Shown here in pieces: positions 23,893 to 33,166 of a DNA stretch of 64,000 bases (the first letter of the stretch is position 1; each line of letters opens with the position of its first letter). The position numbers and the translations under genes were made by a program. The stretch is taken from contig NC_087072.1 of NCBI RefSeq assembly GCF_026151205.1, positions 18,522,103 to 18,586,102 on the forward strand, given 5' to 3'. The notes beneath the pieces were generated by a model. It was not told the origin of the DNA. It saw only the letters and a list, made by a program, of their open reading frames with translations, and did no database searches. The stretch is from Bolinopsis microptera (lineage: Eukaryota; Ctenophora; Tentaculata; Lobata; Bolinopsidae).

Positions 23893-24159
23893 TATACCAT
23901 CTTTAAAAGTAATAAAGTATTATGACGGTAAGTGTAAAATAGGGGTGGCCAACCAGACTAGTCCTCCAAGGGCGTACCTATGATAAACTCTGCCTGCTCA
24001 CAAGTACTCTCCCAATACACACTGCATTCCCTCGACCCTCAGCCGTACAGCGACCAATAACCACGATAACGCACGGTAAACAGTATCGTACACAAGCTCA
24101 ACACAGTAGATACGATATATAGTACCGTATAATAAGTTAAAGAGGAAGATACGATAAGG
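23893..24159. other. Upstream flank of NH2
   Basis: The first 40-45 bases match the NH3 upstream flank (to about 23935 and 35597) and then diverge, marking that end of the duplicated unit. No gene is seen beyond. Confidence 0.5.
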
Positions 24160-25450
24160 ACACGTTCATTGAAGTTTGAGGAAATTGGTAAATTTCTAAA
24201 ACAGCGTTTTTGACGATAGTGGTTTAATTTTAACATATATTAATCTAGCGTGTTCATAAGTTCTGAACATTAGCCACGTGACCCATACTCCCATATGCAC
24301 TGCTCAAAAATAAAATGTATTGCTTTTAGGCACTATTATGTAAAGAATGTCACATTTTTGTGACATTGTTTACCATAGCTGCCCAATTAGCATTTTTTGG
24401 TCTAAAATATAGTAGATTAGGTCAATCTAACAATTATGATACAATGTAGGCCTAAAGGGCAGTGATCGAACGGCTTTAAGGCAACATTTCGTAAACTTTG
24501 TCACACTCAGAATACGAGACCTCTTTTCTACTGTGAGGTGTCCTCAAAACCCTTTCAACTCATTATTTGATAGTTCTTCTGCCAATCATAGCCATAAAAT
24601 ATGTTGTTTTGAAAAGTTAACAAATACATGCACTTGGCTATTGGGAAATGATGTAAATTCTGTCACATTATATGGAATTTGAAATTCTGGGTGAATTTCC
24701 GAAATCATTTATATCTGATTTTGGTTTGGAAGGCGGGAAAACTCTATATATGAGGACGATACACGGATACAGTTGATTGAAGTATAGGGCAGTTGATGTA
24801 AACATCGTCACAAAATGATACGAAATCGTAAATGGACACGTTTATGTTGAAGTTTAAGGATATTGGTAAACCAAAAAATATAGCGTGTTCAGATGTTCTG
24901 GACATTAGCCACGTGACCCAACTTCAATATACACGGCTCAGAAATACAATTTATTGTTTTTAGGCACTTATATTGTAAAAAATGTCACATTTTTGTGGAC
25001 TGTGTTAACATAGCTGCCCAATTAGCATTTTTTGGTTTAAAATATAGTAGATTAGGTCATTCTAACAATTTACAATTATGATACAACATTTGGCTTAAAG
25101 GCAGGGATCGAACGGGTTTTAAGGCAATATTTCGTAAACTTTGTCACACTCCGAATACGATACCTCTTTTCTACTGTGAGGTGTCCTCAAAACCCTTTCA
25201 AACTCTTTATTTGATGGTTCTTCTACCAATCATAGCCCTAAAATATGTTGTGTTGAAAAGTTAGCAAATACATGCACTTATTGGGAAATGATGTAAATTC
25301 TGTCACATTTTATGGAATTTAAAAATTCTGGGTGAATTGCCGAAAATCATTTATATCTGATTTGGTTTGGAAGGCGGGAAAACTGTATATAATAAGGACG
25401 TTGCACGGATAGAGCTGATTCAAGTTAGGGCAGTTGATGTAAAAAAGGTC
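24160..25450. repeat. Tandem duplication, about 650-bp unit, two copies
   Basis: 24160-24845 and 24846-25450 are diverged direct repeats. Both contain GACATTAGCCACGTGACCCA, TAGCTGCCCAATTAGCA, TCGTAAACTTTGTCACACTC and CTACTGTGAGGTGTCCTC in the same order. Non-coding. Its nature (satellite or partial transposon) is unresolved. Confidence 0.85.
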
Positions 25451-28400
25451 ACAATAATAATAAGGGCAGGTTGATATGAAATAAAATCTATCTAACTAAT
25501 GCAATGGCTGATGTGACGAAATTTACATTTCTTGACCCTATTTTGAAAGAAACATGCCTCGATTAGAATCAATATTCTTCCAGGAATTATCAGTAGGTTA
25601 TTATCAGCAAATCAGAACTCAAGTTTAACAATTCTGAGTTTAATTTTTACTAAGTTACCGAGATGTGACGAAATTCACTTTTCCTGCCTCAACAGTATAA
25701 TTTTAATGTGATGAAAAATGGGCATGGGTTCAATATTTCCTTATCTCTGAATTAATCATTTCAAACTATAATTAGGACTGTTGATGTGAAAGAAAGTGTA
25801 TCTAAAAATTTTTCAATTTTTACGAGGGGACAAAAAATTTACTTTTTTGGCCCTATTTTTTAAGAACCCCAAAACCCCATTTGAATTTAATATTCCCCAT
25901 GATTTTTTAGTTGGTTTTTTTTTCGCAGTTTTCAGAACTCAAGTTTGAAAATTTTGGTTTTTTTTAACTTTTAAATTCCGGGAAAAGTGACGAAAATTTA
26001 TTTTTTTTGCCCCCCAAAAATAATTTCAATTTTGAGAAAAATTTTCATGGGGTTTTTTATATTTTCCTTTTTCTCGAATTTTTTCATTTAAAATTTTAAT
26101 TGGATGTTATTTAAAAAAATTTTACTAAATTTAAAAATTTAAGTTTTTGTGACAAAAATTTTCATTTCTTGACCCTTTTTGAAGAACCCCTACCCCCAAA
26201 AAGAATTTTAAAATTCTTCCAGGAAATTTTTGGGTTATTTTTCTGCAAAAACGCTCGATTGAAAAAGCTGTTTTAATATCCTTTAATTTTTCCGAAAAAG
26301 GGGCGGGAAATTTTTCTTTTTCCCGCCCCCCAGTATAATTTTTATGTGATGGGAAAAAAGGGGATGGGGTTTTTATAAATTTTTTTTTTAAATCCCCCTT
26401 TCCCAATATTAAAGGGGGTTTTTTAAAGAAAAAAAAATTAAACTAAAAAAGGGAAGGGTGATGTGAACGAATTTCCCTTTCTTGCCCCCTATTTTTAAAA
26501 ATCTACCTTTAATTAGTATAAAAATGTCACTTTAAAATTTCCAAACACTGTCGATAATTAGTTTTTTTCCAAAACGGAGCAATTTAAATTGTTTTTTTTT
26601 TTGTGAGAAATTTTTTAAAAATTTTTTCCCTGTTTTTGGTTTTTAAATTTTCCAATGTTTTTCATTCACGCCAAAATTTAAATTTTTATTTGACCGGCCC
26701 TATTTGGGTTAATTTTTTAAATTTATTCTTTGTTCGGAATTTTAGGGTGTTAAGTTGGGAACTAAAATTTACTCAATTTTTAAAACAGTTTGGGGGAAAA
26801 ATCATTACAAATTTTTGGGAATAAATTTTCCTATTTTTTGCCTTCTTGGTTTGTTTTTGCCATTAAACCAAAGAAAAATGGAAAAAGGAACCGCCGGAAA
26901 TCCCTGAATCCTTCCGGGCCCGGGTAAACCGGCTTCAAATCGGGTTTCGGGTTTTCCCGGTTTTCCCGGGTGGAAAAAAATTTTCCCCATTTTTCCCGGG
27001 TTTTATTTTTTTTACCAAAAAAAAACAAAAAAATATTTTCGGCTAATAAAAGAAAAAAAGGTACCTGATTTGTTAAAAAAGTGGTTTTCGAAAAACTTTT
27101 AAAAAATTTTTTTACTTAGAAATTTTTTCGGGCCCCGGGCGGTTTTCGAGGGGCTTCCTCCTTATCAGGCCCCGTTCCGACCCGTTTGCAAAAAAAGGGG
27201 GGGCCGCCTTCCAAATACATTCCGGGGGAAATTTTGATCCGGGGAAATTTTGTATCGATGGGGAGGGGCGGGCCGAAAAACCCAAAAAATTTTTTTCGGC
27301 TTTTTAAGAACGGGTTTCCTAAAACGTGGGAAAAAAAAGGGTTTTTAAAAAACTTTGAAAAATTTTTTTGGGCCGATCGGGCCGAACGTACCTCCTGGAT
27401 CGAGACCCCCCCTTTCCCAAACTCGTTTGCAAAGGGGGGGCCTCTTTTTGAGATCCATTAACCCGGGGAAACCCGGGGTCCGAATTGTGTATCGAGGGGG
27501 AGGTGGGGGCTTCGAAAACCGAAAAAAAAAATTTTTTGGGTAATAAAAAACAGGGGAGCCTTTCTGGAAAAAAGGGGTTTTCCCGAAAAACTTCGAAAAA
27601 TTTTTTAACCTTAAAAATTTTCGGTCCGATTTGTTCTCGAACTACCCCCTGTAAACGAGAGCTCCCGCCCCCCGAGCTCGTATTGCAAATGGGAGGCCCC
27701 GCCTTCCCCAATTCACATTACCGGGGGGAAAAATCGGGTCCAAATTTTGTATCATTGGGGAGGTGCGGGCTTTGAAAAAAACCCAAAAAAATTTTTTTTT
27801 TTGGCTGATAAGAACAGGGGGGCCTAATCCCGGAAAAAAATGGGTTTTTTAAAAAACTTTGAAAAAATTTTTACTTAAAAGTTTTTTGGTCCCTTCGTTT
27901 TTCGGAAATACCCCCCTGTACGAGACTCCCGCTTCCCCACTTGTTGCAAAGGGGGGCCTTTTCCCTTCCCAATCGCATTTCCGGGGGGGCCCTTGGGTCC
28001 AGAATACAAATAGTGTTCAGGGGGAGGTGCGGACCCTTTGAAAAAACCCCAAAAAATTTTGGGCCACCTCCCCCGGCAAACCCCGGGTATAATCGCAAAT
28101 TTTGGGAGTATTTTTAAACTTTGATTATGAAATAAGATAAAATGAAAAGGGCACTGTTAAAGGGCTGGGAGCTATTAAATTCCCCTTACTGCCAAACACT
28201 GATCGCTTTTAGACGCCGACGGGGGGATTAGGACTGTAATAGACGTGCTGCTTACAAAAAACCTTATTAAAAAACAAATCTGGTTGTTAATCACGTGAAC
28301 CCCAAGGGTTCTCAACCCTTTTTAAAAAAAAAAGGGGAAATTTCCCCAAAACGGGGCTCCCCTTTAGGGGGCTGGCACATATGGCAAATTTAAAATCATT

Positions 28401-29950
28401 TCTTTATTATTTTCCGTTAGTGTCGTTTACCTCGTGCCCATCGTGTTACATTGTTCCCGGGTACGTACTGCTTTTTAACAATGTCTTGTAGGATTGGTTT
28501 ATTTTTTTAAAAAAAATTTTTTCTGTTCGGACGTTTAAACCGCCCTAATCGAGTTTGATTGTATAAAACTAAAACACGGGCCGTCTGGTTTTTCTTTCTC
28601 AAAAAAAGGGGTCCCTTATGCAAGCGGGAAGAAGTGCCGTTAAGATTAGGGGGGGGAAAAAAAAGGGTAATTTTTGGCAACACCCGGGAAAAACCGGGAA
28701 AAACCGGCAAAACCCTGCCTTTTTTTTCACCTGAAACCACCTTCCCGGCCGGCAAATCCCTTGCCGGTTTTTAGATCCAAAACCTTTAAAAACCGGGGCC
28801 CAGCCAAAACCCCAACCGGGCTTTTCCCAATGTGAAACAATTTCCCAAAAACATTTATCACAAAATAAAAGCTGACTATTTGGCATTTTTTGTCAGGAAA
28901 GCATAAACATTTCCCCCATATAAATTTTTAAATGTGTGCGGGGTTTTTCATGGTCTACCCATTTTTGGAAAAAAAATCCTAAATAGTAGATAATATCATA
29001 TACTTTCTATTTTTATGAAATTTGGGTTTTTGAAAAAAATTTTTGGGAAAAACGGCAACATGGGTTCCCAAAAAACCCCTCACGTTTTTTTAGGGTGACA
29101 AAGTTTACAAATCACGCCCCGCATTTAACGTATTTTTATCGTCGGGTAAAAATATCGTTATGCGACAAAAGGGTTTTTTTAGAAGGGTGAAAAGATTACT
29201 TAAGGGGGGGGGTTTGTGGGTTTATATTGTTTCTTTGTGGACCATTTTACATCATCTGCCCTTCATAGGGGCCCAATATTTTTCCAATATCCCCAAAAAT
29301 TCAAAAGAACTGTCCTAAGTTGGGATCGTAAAAAAGTTTTAATTAAGGGTTTTTCGATAATTTTTGGTTTCAATTTAAAGGAACCCAAACCTTCACCAGT
29401 CAGTGCTTTTAACGGGGTTTGTTTTTTGCGATAAATCGAGTATCGCTTTAAATACTTCAATTCAATTCTTAAATGCTGGGAATTTCTTTCAAAAACGATT
29501 TAAAAGGGTTAATTCGTTCCTAATTTGTGGGGAAAAAAAGGAAATGGTGAATCGAAAATAAATCTCAAAGTAAACGGTAATCAAAACTTGACGAAAAAAT
29601 TAAAAAACCCTAGCTGATCGGGCCCCGTTTAAAAAATTCCGAGCAGCGTTTAAAATTTTAACACGTCAACCCAAACTTGCTTCTCGAAAAAACTGCTTCA
29701 AAAAGGGCCAGGACCTCTAGGGAATTGGGGTCCGTGGGGAAACCCCGGGGGAACCCCGTGATTTCAAAAACCCTGATCTGATTACCCGTTAAAAAAATTT
29801 TTTCTGCTACAACTCTGAATTTAAAAAAACTTCACCCTGCTATTTTAATTTTAAAAAAAATAAAAAACTACCCTGATAAAAACCCCCCCCTTTTACATTT
29901 GATTTTAATTTAGTTAAAATTTTATCATTGATAAAAAAAGTTGTGTAAAC
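25451..29950. other. Degenerate tandem repeats with inflated homopolymers; probable low-quality sequence
   Basis: It starts as a clean repeat (about 310-bp unit, from 25470). Later units show the same order of motifs with single bases stretched into runs: GATGTGACGAAATTTACATT becomes GGGGACAAAAAATTTAC near 25825 and worse beyond. From 27120 to 28100 another repeat of roughly 250-300 bp shows the same G, C, A and T runs. Normal texture returns near 29950. I read this as base-calling or assembly error rather than biology. Open frames here are not genes. Confidence 0.7.
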
Positions 29951-30105
29951 AAGGTTTTTACCGATAAGCATCCACCGTCACTTTTGGGACTGTTTGCCGT
30001 TTTTATGAAAAAAGTCAACTATTAAAACACATGAACAGCTAAAAAATTTAATCAATCATCAAAATTCAAAGCTAAAACCAAGCTTAATTACCTATTCACG
30101 ATTAA

Positions 30106-31268
30106 GGGGGGGGGGGGGGGGGGGGGGCAATGGATATTTTTTGTGAAACTTGATTTCGAGATAGCAGTTGACCAACAAACTAGGACCAGTGACCGACCAG
30201 TGACCGCCAAACGGTGCCCGCGGGGCAGCCACGCCCATATTTGGTCCAAATTAGGCCAAATTTAGCCAAATACCCTGAACATGCCCAAACCCCAGATTTT
30301 AAGTGCTCTACTTGTAGCTAGTGGTCTCCTGAACTCGTATATGAAATTTCATCAAGATTGGACAAAAAAAGACTGAGTTATGAGCCAAAAACCATATGCC
30401 CATATTTGGACATACGCACCAAATTTCGTAGATTTCGTCCCATAAATAAATAAAATAATTGATAATAAATAAATAATATCAATATTTTTGAATGAAACTT
30501 ATTTTATATGAAAGGTAAGCCTAAACTACATATTTTCTGTAAGTTATAGCTTTATATCTGTTTAAATGTGGATATTAAGGCGAAAAGACCACAAAAAATG
30601 AACTAAATTGCCCGTATCTTGGTTCGCGATATTCGCGGAATTGATCTCATTAAAATTGTAACAACTCAATCAGTTTTCAAAATTTTTCCATGAAATTTTC
30701 GGAATCGACTCGAAATCGCATTTTCACCTTATTTTGAGAACGGATTTTTGATTTAGGCCTCCAAAAAAATTTGGCGGCCAAATTCCAAAATTTTTCGCCT
30801 TAGTATCCACATTTAAACAGATATAAAGCTATAACTTACAGAGAATATGTAGTTTAGGCTTACCTTTCATATAAAATAAGTTTCATTCAAAAATATTGAT
30901 ATTTGACCAATTTATGGGACGAAATCTACCAAATTTGGTGTGTATGCCCAAATATGGGCATATGGTTTTTTGGCTCATAACTCAGTCATTTTTTGTCCAA
31001 TCTTGATGAAATTTCATATATAATGAGTTCAGGATACCACTAAATCTGAGTTTTGGGCATGTTCAGGGTATTTGGCTAAATTGGGCCGTATTTGGCTAAA
31101 TTGGGCCTAATTTGGACCAAATATGGGTGTGCTGCCCCGCCGGCACCGTTTGGCGGTTGGGGTCCGGGACCCCCTCAAAAGTTCGGTCACTGGTCCTAGT
31201 TTGTTGGTCAACTGCTATCTCGAAATCAAGTTTCACAAAAAATATCCATTGGCCAATGCCCCCCCCCC

Positions 31269-31323
<55 letters not shown>
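30106..31323. mobile_element. 1.2-kb foldback element bounded by a G22 tract and a C-tract
   Basis: Left arm about 30128-30600 and right arm about 30793-31258 are near-perfect inverted repeats, for example AATGGATATTTTTTGTGAAA at 30129 with its complement near 31250, and ATCTGTTTAAATGTGGATA near 30556 with its complement near 30803. A spacer of about 190 bp separates them. The left end is 22 Gs (30106-30127). The right end is 10 Cs, an A, then about 54 Cs (31259-31323). No coding capacity. It sits inside the NH3 downstream flank relative to NH2, so it inserted after that duplication or was lost from the NH2 side. Confidence 0.85.
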
Positions 31324-31329
<6 letters not shown>

Positions 31330-31409
31330 TTCAATACTTCAAAAAATACCTATCACAACCGAAATATAGTCAGAACGATATACCGTTATTTAGACAGTAT
31401 ATAATAATA

Positions 31410-31701
31410 CTAGAAAACCCGTGGTCACAGGGGGGAAGCTAATAGTATTTTTGTTAGTTAGTTTAAATCGTGTCAAAAAATATCCTACACAAGTACACAA
31501 CTGAAGATACAGCCAATTATGTTGCTCTTACTAAACACAGCGTAATATCAACAAAACCGATCAAAATGATGTTAAAACAATCATTGCACGTGCGTGTAAT
31601 AACTCTCGTTACCATGGTTACTACGCAAATTCATATTTTTCGTTTGATTTGCACGTGGGCGGTCGTACATTATTATACAGAAAAAATTCTTTGAATTATA
31701 A
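31410..31701 (-). mobile_element. Dispersed X-box repeat, inverted copy
   Basis: About 270-bp element starting ACTAGAAAACCCGTGGTCAC and ending near GGGCGGTCGTACATT, in opposite orientation to the three copies at 32185-33020. The CTAG at the terminus, next to a CCCTGTGACCACGGG near-hairpin, is compatible with a Helitron-like end, but this is only suggestive. Contains an X-box-like site at 31608-31621. Confidence 0.7.
31608..31621. promoter_or_regulatory. X-box-like motif in dispersed repeat
   Basis: GTTACCATGGTTAC, one base from the RFX consensus, inside the inverted repeat copy. Confidence 0.3.
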
Positions 31702-32184
31702 TATAGAATATATCTCTATAATTATGTATATCAACCCCATTTTTATGTATATCAACCCCATTTTTGGGACTTTGGTCGCTTATACGGCCTAAGCGGTATA
31801 CAAATAAAGCGCTATTATTATATCGGAGTATCGGGTCTCAATAAGAGGTCTCGACTGCCTAGGCATCAAACCTTGGCAATCGGTAATTTTCCTCTGGCCC
31901 GGAGTCAGCTGACCCTAGGGACCAGAGGATAAAGACGTAGAGACTGTGTGTATCTACAAAAGTGGATGTTTTTACAAGAGACAGGGCTTGCAATACAAGG
32001 GAAGAAAAATGGGCGAAACAATCATAAAGTATATATTTAATATTATATGAATTAGCAAATAGAGATTCAAACAATCCTACACTACAATAAATGTTTATTA
32101 CACAGTTATAATTTGTTGTATAGACAAGAAACAGGGCTTACAGGGCAAGAGATTATTATTATTATTATCTCTACTATAATTCAG

Positions 32185-32455
32185 AGAATTCTTTCTGTAC
32201 GACCGCCCAAGTGCAAATTCGGTAAAAAGCAAAATGTTGCAAAGTAACCATGGTAACGAGGGTTGTTTCACGCACGTGCACGTGCAAAGATTGTTAAAAC
32301 GGCATATCGGATTTGTTGGTATTACGTTGTGTTTAGTGCGAGCAACATTTTAATCGGCTGAATCTTCGGTTGTGTAGGATATTTTGACGCGATTTAAACT
32401 TACTAACAAAAAAGTACTATTAGCTTCCTCCCTGTGACCACGGGTTTTCTAGTAA
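32185..32455 (+). mobile_element. Dispersed X-box repeat, direct copy 1
   Basis: Starts near TGTACGACCGCCCAAGTGCAA and ends TGTGACCACGGGTTTTCTAGT. Contains GTAACCATGGTAAC (32244-32257), the CACGTGCACGTGC block and the ATTACGTTGTGTTTAGTGCGAG core shared by all copies. Confidence 0.75.
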
Positions 32456-32461
32456 TGTATA

Positions 32462-32717
32462 ATGTAGAATGTAGAATGTACGACCGCCCACGTGCAAATT
32501 AGGTAATTTAAAGCAAAAGGTTGAACGCGCAAGTGCACGTGCAACGATTTACGAACGACATTTTGATCGGTTTTGTGGTAATTACGTTGTGTTTAGTGCG
32601 AGCTATATTTTAATCGGCTACGTATCTTCGGTTGTGACGGATATTTTTTGATGCGATTTAAACTTACTAACAAAGAATGCTATTAGCTTCCTCCCTGTGA
32701 CCACGGGTTTTCTAGTC
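32462..32717 (+). mobile_element. Dispersed X-box repeat, direct copy 2
   Basis: Same ends and core as the neighbouring copies. The X-box segment has been lost by a short deletion (GCAAAAGGTTGAACGCGC). Confidence 0.75.
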
Positions 32718-32744
32718 TTACTTATAATTCAAAGAATTATTTCT

Positions 32745-33020
32745 GTATGTACAATAATGTATAATGTACGACCGCCCACGTGCAAATTATATAGAAAATA
32801 AGAAGTTGCATAGTTACCATGGTAACAGTGTTGAACACACACGTGCACGTGCAAAGATTTGCGAGCGACATTTTGATCGACTTTGTAGTTATTACGTTGT
32901 GTGGAGTATGTTTTACATATTATCGGCTGTATCTTCGGTTGTGACGGATATTTTTTGATGCGATAAAAACTGATTACCAAAGAATACTACTAGCTTCAAC
33001 CCTGTTACTACGGACTTTAT
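32745..33020 (+). mobile_element. Dispersed X-box repeat, direct copy 3
   Basis: The most diverged at its 3' end (CCCTGTTACTACGGACTTTATAG). Carries a perfect palindromic X-box at 32813-32826. Confidence 0.75.
32813..32826. promoter_or_regulatory. Perfect palindromic X-box motif
   Basis: GTTACCATGGTAAC is a full palindromic match to the RFX X-box consensus. It lies about 2.7 kb from the NH3 start codon, on the 3' side of that gene. Confidence 0.4.
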
Positions 33021-33166
33021 AGTATATATATAATGTCTAAACAATTTAATTCATGCAAAAATATGATAAAATGTTGATATTATGGAGTGATCCAAATATT
33101 CGATCAAGAATGGTAATTGGTCATTGATAGGAGGAATTAAAAATCCCGTTTAGCTAGATGAGTACA

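Noticed and set aside
27319-27711. 130-codon minus-strand frame and its neighbours between 26.1 and 28.9 kb
   Set aside because: They lie in the region of inflated homopolymers; composition is dictated by base runs and no domain is visible.
31112-31404. Proline-run open frames
   Set aside because: The polyproline is translation of the C-tract that ends a foldback element.
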